Origin: Celoporthe dispersa
Taxonomy: Eukaryota > Ascomycota > Sordariomycetes > Diaporthales > Cryphonectriaceae
Direction of reading: 5' to 3'
DNA: 64,000 nucleotides
Assembly: GCA_016584495.1 (NCBI GenBank)
Contig: WAID01000013.1
Coordinates: forward strand, 186,001-250,000
Position 1 is the stretch's first letter. Every line of letters starts with the position of its first letter. Shown here piece after piece: positions 49,530-59,232 of this stretch. A model generated the notes under the pieces. That model was given only the letters and a program-made list of their open reading frames with translations. It had not been told where the DNA came from and made no database searches. The translations under genes were made by a program, and so were the position numbers.

Positions 49530-51684
49530 CTACTCTCCCTTCTTCGCCTCCGCGCCGCCGAGCCTCTTGTATTTTCTCGGGTCCTTCCTCGACATGAGCT
49601 TGCGGTCCCTCGTGCCCTTGCCGCCCTCCCAGAACCCCCGCCCGCGCCTGCCGACGACGCTTCGCCCGCAGAACGTGCAGTTGGTCACGGCGTAGTTCTG
49701 CTCCCGCGAGCACCACCCGCAGATCATGCGGTTCGCCCACTCGTTGACGTGGTCCTCGGCCTCCCTCGTGGCAGTGGTCGCACGCGTAGACCTTGTTGCA
49801 GCAGCTGAACCGGAACCAGCGGTAGCTCTTGCGGTAGTGCCTGCACGCGCCCTTGTCCGGCAGCGGCTCGCCCGCGTGCAGGCCGAGCTTCTCCTGCCTG
49901 CGCCGGGGCCCAGCAGTGGGCGGCAGCACACCGCTGCCGGGGCTGTACGCGAGGAACTTCACCTCGGGGATCTTGAAGGTGAAGCGAGCGTGGCATTCGC
50001 GGCAGACATTGGTCGTGGTGTCTCCCCGCACGGCGACGAGGCCCTGCGCGGTGGGCGTCGAGCACTTGCCGCACGTGGGGACAAACGTGGACGGGAGCAT
50101 GTCCGAGACGGTGCAGCCCGTGGCGTCGAGGAAGCCGGCTCGTGTGGAGTTGGCGTGGACGAGCTCGGGGCGGAACGTGACCGAGAAAGGGGTGGCGCAC
50201 TTGCGGCAGGACTCGTTCGTCCTGGCGGCGTTGGGCTTGAGACCACCAATCTCGTTGATGGTCCTGCAGCGCTCGCACTTGACACTGATAGACAGGATCG
50301 AGACCTGGATCAGCTCGATGCCGTGGAGCTCGACGGACGGGAACGACATGGCTGTTCCCCGCTCGGGCGCCTGCGGCGGTGGGCTCGATGCGGAGGGCTG
50401 CTGCTGCTCAGGATATACCGCGGCGCCTCCCTCGTCGTCTTCCGAGTCTGTGGACTCATACGAGTCCTCGCCCGAGCGGTCGGCCTCAGCATCTGTGTAC
50501 CACTCAGGAGGCCGAGGGATGACTTGCACGTTGCCCTTGGTCTCGACGGCATCTGGTATCTTGGCAGCTGCATCTTCCGTGGAGACGGCAGCGGCCGTCT
50601 CCTCTGCGTCTTGGGCGGCTGGCCGTGCGGGCTTCTGGCGAGACTGTGCCTGTTTGGCCAGAAGGTGTATGCTCTGGGTCAACAAGTTGACGTGGCTCAT
50701 CAGCGTCAGCTCCTTCTTGTCCCTTGCCTTCTCGGCAAACAGATCCTCGACAGGCTCGGCATCCTCGGACTCGACGTCGTTGAGCAAGATGCGCAGCGGC
50801 TGCAGCGGGTACAGGATCGGCACGATGAGCTGCAGCGAGTTGACGCCACGCAGGCCGGCTGGAAGTTCCGAGCGGCGCTTCGGCTCGATCGACAACGTGT
50901 AGACGATGCCGTCGCTCGATTTATGGTAGTGAGGAAGCCGGCCCATGCGCGTCTCGATCTGCCTCGTCTCCTGGGCCCGCTTAGCCTTCGCCGCTGCGAC
51001 CTGCTCCTTCGTATATGTCTCTTCCCGTATGAAGGGTCTGCTCGGCGCCATAACAGCGCTGGCAGGGGCCGGCGCAGGCCTAGCCTCCGCTGACTGAGGA
51101 GCTGGCTGGGACACATCGATAGCAGCGGCGCTGATATGCCGGGTGTCCTTGTAGATGGTGACCTTGACCGTCTCGGCCTTCTGCTCCGAGAGAAAGCTCT
51201 CGAGGTGTTTGTCCAGAGCATTCGTCAGGGCCAGGAGAGTTGCCCCTTTCCTCTCCTCCACGAGCTGACCCCAGCCCTTCTCAACATTGATCGCGAAGCC
51301 CCGGGGCATGTCCTTGTTCAGGACGCTCAGCCTCGGGGGCGAGCCCTCCTTGGGGTAGTTCTTGGGCACCCTGAGGTCGCACTCCAGGTGGTCCAGCTCG
51401 AAGGGGAAGTCTGGATCTGACGGCGTGAGCTTGAAGACGAGCGAGGTGGCAGCCCCATTGTCCACAGAGGACTCCTTCGGTGAGTACCGTCTCCGCAGCT
51501 GGTTGAGCTGGTAGGTTCGAGGATCGTCGTGCTGAGCCTTGGGGACGGGCTTGGCGACAACGCGAGAGGCTGGCGGTGCTGTCGCTGCATGTGCCCTGCT
51601 TGGTGCATCTTCTGGACGGTTGGCGGTGGAGATCATGATGCTGGTCTGGGTGGTTCGTTGAGGCCCGGATGCGACGTCGCTCAT
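49530..51684 (-). CDS. RWD-like / CHY zinc-finger protein, one apparent frameshift
   Basis: Single exon. The N-terminal half contains an RWD/UBC-like alpha-beta region (TSLVFKLTPSDPDFPFELDH, then LRVPKNYPKEGSPPRLSVLN). An acidic linker (ESTDSEDDEGG) leads to several CxxC pairs (CERC, CRKC, CGKC, CREC) and a C-terminal CHY-type zinc finger: CRHYRKSYRWFRFSCC, CDHC, then in the next frame EAEDHVNEWANRMICGWC and CTFCGRSV. The frame shifts at about 49763-49767, where an extra G (minus strand) appears in GAGGGAGG; removing one base gives about 717 residues. The ATG at 51684 (MSDVASG) opens the conserved reading. CHY fingers bind zinc and occur in ubiquitin-ligase-related and redox proteins; no precise function can be given. 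The lesion interrupts the zinc finger, so if real it would be inactivating, but a base-call error is as likely. Confidence 0.8.
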
Positions 51685-52118
51685 GAGGTGAGGCGGTTGA
51701 GGTTGACTCTTCTCACCACAGCAGGGAACCGACGGATTTCGATGCAGGGTGCTGAACGTGGAAGGATGAGGTTGTCTGCAGATCTGGTCTATGAGAGTGT
51801 ACTTGCAACAAAAAAGACTGATCCTCCTACTCTTAAATAAAATGAAAACGGGAGAGAAATGGTGCACACGTCTTGTTGATGTCGTCGTCGTCAAATATGG
51901 TAGAAGATGACTGAGAATGATTCATTCCTGACAATCTGCGACAAGGGTCCGGGCGAGGCTCACACTAGCGCTAGATCCCAGTAAAGACCCCCCCCCTCCT
52001 TGTACAGTGATCGAAGCCCCGCAAGGAATCCCAGTACAGGCGATGACTCCACCGCCGATTTAGTTGGTCTAGCACTGAGCAGCCCACCGTTGATCCCTAC
52101 AAGCTGGCATGAAAGCCG
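51685..52118. other. 5' flank of the CHY gene
   Basis: Probable promoter/5' UTR of the CHY gene. The upstream frame stays open to 51894 without homology. It contains a C10 run near 51989-51998. Confidence 0.4.
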
Positions 52119-52693
52119 CTATGGTTCCGATGGCTTTTCCTCGATATGCTTCTCGTCACGGCCTAAATACCATCTCGAGTATTCCAGGTCCTGGTCCAGG
52201 CGAGACTCCGGTCGCTCAACCCATGTCCCGCTGGCCTTGATCTCCATCTCGATCTTCTCCTGTCCGAGAACCATTTGGTTCCCGCTGAAATTGTTGTACT
52301 TATCCCATCGCGAGCTGGCGCCATCCTCGTCCATCCCGACGAGCCCACGCGCCTGCTCCAGGGCGAACTCCGTGCCGCGCTCGCCGCCATAGTCCTTCTC
52401 GTTGTTCGCATGGTCGTGCTGCTCCGCGTATGGTCTCTGCACGACCTGAGGGCCAGGGTCGCAACAGGCCGAGTTCTATCCTGACCAGGAGCACGGCGCG
52501 CGACAAGGGGACGCTGAGCTTCCACGGCGCGGCCAGGATGACCTTGTTCTTGCTGAAGGCGAGCTGGTGGGAGCTGTTCTGTGCGCGCCTCACCGCTGGG
52601 CTCCAAATTTCAGCTTTCAGTCCTTCAGGAATGGTGAGTGTTCCCTCGTACCATAAGCAGCATCGAAGCCACCTTGGAAAGTAATCGGGTCAT
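52119..52693 (-). pseudogene. Unrecognised protein-coding fragment with frameshift
   Basis: Two adjoining minus-strand frames look coding but are out of phase. The upstream part contains TIPEGLKAEIWSPAVRRAQN and SVPLSRAVLLVRIELGLLRP. The downstream part contains GTEFALEQARGLVGMDEDGA and SSRWDKYNNFSGNQMVLGQE, ending in EEKPSEP-stop at 52119. They would join at about 52424-52428 (one extra base in CGCGGAG, minus strand). No start codon or full domain is evident and I do not recognise the family. It could be a decayed gene, the 3' exon of a gene with missed introns, or an intact gene with a base-call error. Confidence 0.35.
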
Positions 52694-53056
52694 ATGTCTT
52701 GTTTCCACAGCGCACGACCGAGTCTCTGGCCTTCCGTTCCTCAGAAGACTAATTGCAAAAGCTCCAATCTGTCATATGATCTACATCCCTGTGATCAGAA
52801 TAAAAAGGGTCGCCGGCGAGGATATGATCCTGAAATAACTCGTCAACCAGTCATCTTGACCCCTGAGCTGAGATGCTGCTCAAATACTTCCCCGAAGAGT
52901 ATTTGCAGCGGCGCCCTGTTCATTTCTTTCAAAACCTAGCCAAGTATAGCTGCATTAATTATATGAATATAGTAGTACTGAGGTAGCATCCAACCCTAAT
53001 CGAGCGGGTTCAAACTTTCCGCTGTGTTCTTTCATGGAGCTACTCCTTTACTATTG
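52694..53056. other. Intergenic
   Basis: A/T-leaning 360 bp between the gene fragment and the 3' end of the rhodopsin-fold gene. I see nothing in it beyond probable 3' UTR. Confidence 0.4.
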
Positions 53057-54377
53057 CTAGACATGAGGCGATTCCGAGCTGTCTTTCGGCTCGGATGTCC
53101 TGTAGATCTCTGTCCGTGCAAGAATTCCGCCATTGCGGTAAAATTGTCCCTCTAGGTCAGAGTAGCCAGCTGCCATAACGGTCCCAGGACCGCCCAAAAA
53201 TGGTACCCCGTCATTATACGGAGTTGTTGGTAGAGGCGGACATATGTTCGCAACGGTACGTAATTCCATGATATCAGTATCAGTGTGAGCCGGGGTGTGC
53301 ACTTCCTTCCCAGTGCCGCTTGCTCGCCCGCGAGAAAGCAGTGTCCACCTGCTAAGCAGCGTGGATGGCAGGTGATAGGTCAGGCTGTCGTGGCACTTCG
53401 CTATAATAGGGGCCAAGGTCGGCATGCAGCACACGAGAATAGCGACATTGGCTTCAACCTCTGACCATAGGATGAATAGGGTGAAGTCGGCGATGAAGTC
53501 TGGGTTGTCGGCCTTATCGTAGGACGTGACGAGATAGATGTACATACGGGCAATGCCTGCGCCGATCGTACTGGGCAAATATTAGGCTCTGTCCAGAAAG
53601 GAGCCACGATCTCGAAACCGTAATAGAGAAGACTCACAACAATCCAACCATGAATATACACGTAACGCCGACCTTCTTTCGAATTGGCATGTGTAGTCTC
53701 CAGATAATGGGCACAGGCATGAACATGATGATGAAATCCGTCACTACATCCGTCGCCGTGAAAACTGTCAACATGTTGAGAGTGTTGGTGCATTGTGTTA
53801 GAAAGATGGTAATGGGGGCCCAGTTCCATGACCACTGCGTGCCACACTGGAAAACAGTAGCGAAGAAGAACGCGATGGACCAGCAGGTAACCACGCCCAT
53901 CATGGACCAGCAGAAGATGACGAAGGATCTGACCCTCCCAAACATCCGCTTCCAAAGGAAGAGAATGGAAAGCTTGATGAGTCCAAATGTGATCTTCTCG
54001 GTGGTCTGGAAGCCATATTTGTACTTCTCGACAAGATGCTCTAGATCTGTGGTCACCGGCCAGTCATTGACGACTGGAGAATGGCCCGTAATTGCGCCTT
54101 GTACGGTACCGGCAAGGAAGGTCCCATTCAAGCCAAGCACGAAAGCCTAGTACTCAACATCAACAATCGATCAGATTTGGGTGGGCGTAGGGATACGTAA
54201 TACACCTACCAGAGCCGTGAGTGCGAGCCAGTCGTCCACACCAAGACCGACCCCAGTTAGTCGTCTGCTGTAAAATCTGAGCCCGACTGAAGAGATTGTC
54301 ATCAGACAGAATAAGATGACCATGACGATCAGACCAGGACGGTCATCGACTTGCGCCAAGTGCGCCGAGTAGGCCAT
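53057..54377 (-). CDS. Seven-helix fungal rhodopsin-fold (SAT4-like) integral membrane protein
   Basis: Three exons (54377-54210, 54146-53638, 53570-53057) with introns of 63 and 67 nt (GTAGGT..TACTAG; GTGAGT..GCCCAG) give exactly 396 residues. The chosen ATG precedes AYSAHLAQVDDRPG. Helices are visible as LIVMVILFCLMTISSVGL, ALTALAFVLGLNGTFLAG, ITFGLIKLSILFLWKRMFG, FVIFCWSMMGVVTCWSIAF, TDFIIMFMPVPIIWRL and FTLFILWSEVEANVAILVCC. The RFYSRR and DDW motifs after helix 1, the LIKLSILFLWKR segment and WSEVEANVAI are hallmarks of this family, abundant in secondary-metabolite clusters and effector-rich fungi. The ligand is unknown; it lacks a retinal Lys context that I can verify. It is transcribed divergently from UstYa-like gene A and may be part of that cluster. 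Confidence 0.8.
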
Positions 54378-55035
54378 AGTATCGGTCAACTTTCAATTCT
54401 AGTAGTCTTGAATCCTAGCGAGTTTCTTCCGTGATGGAGATACGAGCGGCGATTTGGTACATGCGACGTCGCGAAGAGGTTTATCGAACTGGAAGAGAAG
54501 TAAGGCTTTGTTTGCTCAGTATGTGAAGGGTTCCGGGCGTAGGTAAGTATGCGGCAGGATTGACGGGCGATGGAGAGCAGTATTACTTGAGCGGCTTCGG
54601 TGTCGAGGGGATCTTCGCTGACTTTGGCCCCCAATGTACGAATAGAGGCGCCCCCCTTTTTGGGGGCTAAATAGTCGCAATGCAGCCTCATTGCAACAAT
54701 ACTACCTGCAAATGACAGTAAATACTGACGGTTGCACTCGTATGTCGGTCGATCAGTCAAGTCATGTTACCGTGCAGAAGTTCGAGCACATACTGTATGC
54801 GCAATCTAAAAGCACTGTGATGTAAATATCCAACATAATTACATGACAAGCGGACACCAAGGACTCCGATCCCCAGACCTCATTTGAGTCTTGACCTATT
54901 AATTCAACATCATCATCTGCGCTTACTCTTCTCTATCGCAACATCCATCTCCATCGTGGACGGTGACTCGGATTATGAAGGCTGGAAGCCCGCTGGCAAG
55001 AATCCGATACTTCGTTTTATACCCCTTTTCGCAAC
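54378..55035. promoter_or_regulatory. Divergent promoter, membrane protein / UstYa A
   Basis: The 658 bp between two divergent start codons should hold both promoters. The UstYa side has a CT-rich leader (CTTACTCTTCTCTATCGC) about 110 bp before the ATG. I found no motif shared with the precursor promoter. A minus frame at 54386-54760 has no recognisable domain. Confidence 0.45.
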
Positions 55036-55878
55036 ATGGTCTCGCTGGATATAATCGGAGAACAGCATGGACTGCTCACGGAAATCAACGGAGCCAGCGA
55101 TCACGAGGACGAGATTATACCAACCTATCTCACCCAGAATCGTACCCGTATGGTTCTACTTCGACTACTGTTAGGGGCATCACTCGCATTCAACGTGGTG
55201 TTTCTCATCCTTTTCATCAGCCCGTCGCTTCGCACAGGCCCGCCGGAGGAAGTCTCGAGGTTCGCAGGCCTCCAGCGCCTCCGCGAGGAGCCATACGTCC
55301 GGGTCACACACTACAGCTCTGACAACGAGACGCTGCAGGATCAGCTGTGGCATGATATTAATATCGACTCTGGTGTAGTTGCGCTTTCAGATGCCTGGGC
55401 AGCGCAGCACGGCCTACGTACCGCCCAACGCTTTCCCTGGGACCCAACCAAGGGCATTTATATCCTCCACGGTTTCCACAACCTGCACTGCCTTAAAATT
55501 GTACACGGCGCGCTCACCGAATACCGGCGCGGCGCGCCGCAGTCGCGATCTGCTGGTCACATCAACCACTGTATGGACGCGTTGCGCAGGCAGATATTGT
55601 GTGACGCCGACGACACGCCTCGGGCGACGGACCGGCGCAGTGAGGTGGTCAGCGGGTTGCTTCAACACCGAAAGTGCCGCAGCTGGGAGGAGCTGGAGGA
55701 TTTCGCCAGGCGCCACACGGCGTGCTACAGACGTCCAGAGTACCCAGACGAGGGTGGTTCCAAGCTGGACAGGTTCAAACACTGCCCGTCGGGCAGTGGC
55801 TACATTGTTACGGATGACTATATTCCTACTGACGAATTTCTTGTGGGCCTGCCGGAAGAGTCAGTAGAGAATGATTGA
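55036..55878 (+). CDS. UstYa-like (DUF3328) oxidase A
   Basis: Single exon, 280 residues, the usual UstYa length. A cytosolic N-terminus is followed by one membrane helix (about 39-62, LLRLLLGASLAFNVVFLILF) and a lumenal domain with the two HxxHC motifs of the family: HNLHC (148-152) and HINHC (175-179), the latter followed by MDALRRQ. In ustiloxin, phomopsin, asperipin-2a and cyclochlorotine pathways such proteins are needed for oxidative steps, including macrocyclisation and chlorination or hydroxylation, probably with copper. The product here is inferred to be a cross-linked peptide, because the precursor gene ends only 290 bp downstream in convergent orientation. The frame is intact. Which reaction it performs cannot be read from the sequence. 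Confidence 0.88.
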   Translation: MVSLDIIGEQHGLLTEINGASDHEDEIIPTYLTQNRTRMVLLRLLLGASLAFNVVFLILFISPSLRTGPPEEVSRFAGLQRLREEPYVRVTHYSSDNETLQDQLWHDINIDSGVVALSDAWAAQHGLRTAQRFPWDPTKGIYILHGFHNLHCLKIVHGALTEYRRGAPQSRSAGHINHCMDALRRQILCDADDTPRATDRRSEVVSGLLQHRKCRSWEELEDFARRHTACYRRPEYPDEGGSKLDRFKHCPSGSGYIVTDDYIPTDEFLVGLPEESVEND

Positions 55879-56168
55879 GTGCTATTTTGCGCGAGAGATA
55901 TCTATGAGAGCTATGCGAGGACTTCAGGCTTCACGCTGTCTCCCCAGTCTGTAGAATGATACGTGAGAATTGACATGATGTTCAAAATTCGGTGACTTCG
56001 CAACCGGGCTGCCTGTCTATAAACCAAGATCCAGCTATCATAAGATTCATGAATAGCCAAGATGTGCAAAAATGAGGGATACTTTCACGTATGGCAGATT
56101 CAAAAAGGCTGCCTACATTTTGTCTTGTAGGGGGGGGGGGGCAAAAATATGTCGTCTAATTACAATTT
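55879..56168. other. Convergent 3' region
   Basis: Between the ends of UstYa A and the precursor gene. It contains a G12 run at about 56130-56141, probably within the precursor's 3' UTR or just beyond it. Confidence 0.45.
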
Positions 56169-56563
56169 TCACAGTTTGAACCCATCAGAAATATCGATAT
56201 TGTCCTCGCCACGCTTGAACCCATCAGTAACATCGATATTGTCCTCGCCACGCTTGAACCCGTCAGTAACATCGATATTGTCCTCGCCACGCTTGAACCC
56301 GTCAGTAATATCGATATTGTTCTCGCCACGCTTGAACCCATCAGTAATATCGATACTGCTCTCGCCACGCTTGTAGCCCTCCCCGGAGTGGACAGTCGGG
56401 ATGTCCCCAGGTACAAAGGTGTTCCGCCCGTTACCTGTATCTCATTATTACGTATTTCTATCTTAATTATCAATACTTGATCTCTTGACTTACCTCGATG
56501 AACAGAGCCCGCAACGGCAAGCGTAGAAAAGCTGAGGAACGCGGACAGCATGAAGAACTGCAT
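56169..56563 (-). CDS. Dikaritin-type RiPP precursor peptide
   Basis: Exon 1 (56563-56494) and exon 2 (56434-56169) are separated by a 59-nt intron (GTAAGT..ATACAG) and encode 111 residues. Residues 1-18 (MQFFMLSAFLSFSTLAVA) form a classic signal peptide. A spacer ending in GEGY is followed by Lys-Arg and five 11-residue segments separated by Lys-Arg: GESSIDITDGF, GENNIDITDGF, GEDNIDVTDGF twice, GEDNIDISDGF. The last ends KL-stop instead of KR. Signal peptide plus repeated cores with Kex2 sites is the plan of UstA, PhomA and related precursors, and two UstYa genes flank it. The core has no Tyr; Phe is the only aromatic. In the unspliced frame the repeats translate differently (repeated LLxGSSVARTIS), which would hide the gene. 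Product unknown; core boundaries within the 11-mer are not known. Confidence 0.9.
56173..56370 (-). repeat. 39-bp tandem repeat encoding RiPP cores
   Basis: Five copies of a 39-bp unit in frame with the precursor, 13 codons each. Copies differ at a few positions: the residues before NI (SS, NN, DN), ATT/GTT, ACT/TCT and GAT/GAC. The Lys-Arg codons and the GGGTTC (Gly-Phe) codons are identical except at the last unit, where CGT is replaced by CTG. Confidence 0.95.
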
Positions 56564-57457
56564 TCTGACTGTGTGATAGTTGATTGATGGATGTTATAAT
56601 ATTGTGCCTTTGCTCACAGAAATGATGCCAAGGTAGAGAATTAGTGGCTGGAAGATGGATGAGGGTTCCGGCGTGAAGTGTTGCCGGCCATTCGTAGATC
56701 CAGAACTTTATAGATTGTGTGTTCAGGAACCTTGCGAGACCGTGTGAGAAGAAGCCAACAGCACATGGTGGTACATGGCCATCATTGAGATGAGCACGCG
56801 AGGTGAGTTTTTTTTGGGGGATGCGACGCTCGCCGGAGTTGCATTGAGCAGCGTAACCCACCTTCACCGAAGTCACGCCGAGCCACCTTGTTGAGAAGTG
56901 TCGACGCAAGTGGCTAAATTTTGTAAATAACCAATTGGACTACAATACTTGATAGACACGAGGGGGCTGAGAGATCAGCGAGCGGACCCCAACCAGTGAA
57001 GACCACGCATTCTTAAGGCAGCGAACCAAAATATGGTTGTTACTACGTAAGTTGACCGTTTAGTTACAAGATGAAGCTGAAGTTTTGACGCTTACGGTGC
57101 AGGTGATGACGAGGTCAAGCAGTTGGTTGTACAGTAGGATCCGAGACAAGGTTCCTCCTCGGGTGCAAAACCCACTCACTCCCTTTGATGTCAGCTGGCC
57201 TCACCAACTCGCTGCCTAGCTAGTCCGATCGACTGCCAGAAGACCTCGGGGAGTATTTGGATATCTTTTCTTGTTTAATTAGAGGCTAATGTAGGAATGC
57301 TTGCGCTGACACTTCTGGGGTCTCTCTAATAGGAACAATGGGTGCTCTTCGAGATGTACGAAGTGTCCTTATAGTGGACCAACGTCTTGGTGAAAAACGG
57401 GGCGCACGAACGTATCTCATGTCTCTTGGATATTTGTACAAGAATAAGGCGACCGAA
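56564..57457. promoter_or_regulatory. Divergent promoter, RiPP precursor / UstYa B
   Basis: The 894 bp between the precursor start (minus) and the UstYa B start (plus). Transcription away from a shared region fits co-regulation. It contains the TATA-like site listed separately and a GCCGGC palindrome at about 56682-56690. Small frames here have no recognisable content. Confidence 0.5.
56706..56713 (-). promoter_or_regulatory. TATA-like box of RiPP precursor
   Basis: CTATAAAG on the minus strand, 143 nt upstream of the precursor ATG, in a plausible place for a strong core promoter. Confidence 0.4.
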
Positions 57458-58353
57458 ATGCATGCCTACGAACCGATCACTACCGGCGATGACGCTGCCA
57501 GTCTTGACGCGTCGCTGGTTGCAATACCACAACCTTATTCGACCGGTCCAAGGGCAACAAAAAGTCTCTACCTGCTGTTCGTGCTGGGCTTCATCATAAC
57601 CGCAGTGACCGGGCTGATCACCGGCGCGTTCTTAGCCGGCAGTGGTATCATTGTCTGGAAACTTCACGAGAGCGATACGTCTGTGACTACCGCGTCTCGC
57701 ATACCCCTGCCTGCCATTCAGCGCGAGTTTACGTACGATTCAGCGTTCTCAAAGGAGCCCCCGCAGAGTGTCAGAGCTGGACAAACATCGGAGCCAGTCT
57801 GGGACTCCTTGATACCAAGTGAGTTCACAAGCATTTTCCGAGGCAAATCAATTCCCAACCTGGAACCGTAGCAAGACAGACAGACTCTTTTTCACATCGG
57901 CTGGTTCTTTGCTGACCGGATTTGATCAACACAGCCGGATTGGGCTATTTCCAGGACGAGGCTCTCGCGCCGCAAACCTCAATACCTACCGTGTTCCACC
58001 AGCTGCACTGCCTGTACACCCTGCGGCGGGCCTACTACTTCTCTACCAGCAGCGATGGCGGCGGCGGCCAGGAACTTCAGGACTTTGACCTCGGCCGGGA
58101 CCGCGGGCCTCACATAGCGCACTGCTTCGACTACCTTCAGCAGGGGCTGACATGCCTCGCTGACAGCACGGTCGAGCCTGCCATTGACGAGGAGCATGGC
58201 TTCATTGGGAGCGGGCTGCAACGGCAGTGTCGGGACTTTGACGCCCTGAAACGTTTCGTGCAGGAGCGGAGGGTGTTCAACGCGAGTGGTTTTTTGGCAC
58301 ATGGGTTGAGGAATGACAACATCAACGTGAGCGGGGGCCAGATGGGACAATAG
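57458..58353 (+). CDS. UstYa-like (DUF3328) oxidase B
   Basis: Two exons (57458-57818, 57935-58353) joined across a 116-nt intron (GTGAGT..AACACAG) give 259 residues. I chose the ATG at 57458 (MHAYEPITTGDDA) because UstYa proteins usually begin with a short polar N-terminus; an in-frame ATG at 57338 would add 40 residues. One membrane helix spans about 36-67 (LYLLFVLGFIITAVTGLITG). The family motifs are HQLHC (142-146) and HIAHC (180-184), followed by FDYLQQ. The junction falls between SLIP and GLGYFQ, the normal place in this family. It differs strongly from oxidase A outside the motifs, as is usual for paired UstYa proteins in one RiPP cluster, where each may catalyse a different step. It is divergent from the precursor gene. 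Confidence 0.88.
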
Positions 58354-59232
58354 CTGATGGTCATGTTCTGGGTGCTCTTTCGGGCGCGAATCGCACAGCC
58401 CGCCTTTTCTGAGCAGCCTATACGTATTGGATGCTATCTGCATAGGTGACGACTGCTGCTTTGGGGGCTAGAACGCCTCAGCAATACACTGTGCTGACTA
58501 CTGTGAAGTTGGGCACTCTTTGACTGCTGTATTATAGGTCTTGGACCCAAATATATGAGGTAATCCCCGGGCGTTTGATTTGCTATCAAGAAAGGCGAAT
58601 TTTGTTGGAATTCAAGCAGCTAGCGAGGGGTGGGAATAAGCACTAGGTAATGAACATGGCAGTATACATAAAAAGTACGGCGGACGCAGCCTGGCACGGC
58701 TGGAGACGGATAACACCCTGCTCACCACTGATACCACCCATTAAAGCACTAATACCACCCATTGAGGGTCAGAAGTAACACAATGACGACACGAACATGC
58801 CATAACCTCTGATCAGCACCAAACTTTACCCTTCATATTTGGCAATGTTGTTGGTTCGTAGCCTGCCTGGCACATACCTCGCTTGAACGACCAGTCAAAG
58901 AGCCTCCGCAGACTGACTCTGACACGTCGCCTTGGCCCCCAACAGGCTGGCGATCTCCTAAATGCACCGAGCGGTAACACTGTCTCTGGAGACAGCTAGC
59001 TAAGCCCCCAAATGTCAGTGGTTGCCGATGTTGCGACCCCACCTGCGGTCGCATCAACAACAAAGGAGCCCCAGAGTTGCCTGGCACATTTGAACGTCCA
59101 GCTTCACACATTCATCTCCTTAAACCGGTGGTTACTGCTTCTTGCAAGACCTGTTTACAAGCAGCGTAGTGCCTTCGGCTAGTCTATGCTGTTTTTCCGA
59201 GCACACAGGCTTCATTTGTACCCACCACAGCC
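58354..59232. other. Intergenic, UstYa B to esterase
   Basis: Promoter side of the esterase. A direct repeat ATACCACCCATT occurs at 58731-58742 and 58752-58763 (21 bp apart), about 480 bp before the esterase start. I see no gene. Confidence 0.45.

Noticed and set aside
49726..51093. 455-codon plus frame opposite the CHY gene
   Set aside because: GC-rich antisense shadow; the minus strand carries the zinc-finger and RWD-like motifs.
56156..56563. Unspliced 135-codon minus frame with repeated SSVARTIS units
   Set aside because: It shares only the signal peptide with the real gene. A good 59-nt intron places the repeats in the frame that yields Lys-Arg-separated cores, which is far more meaningful.
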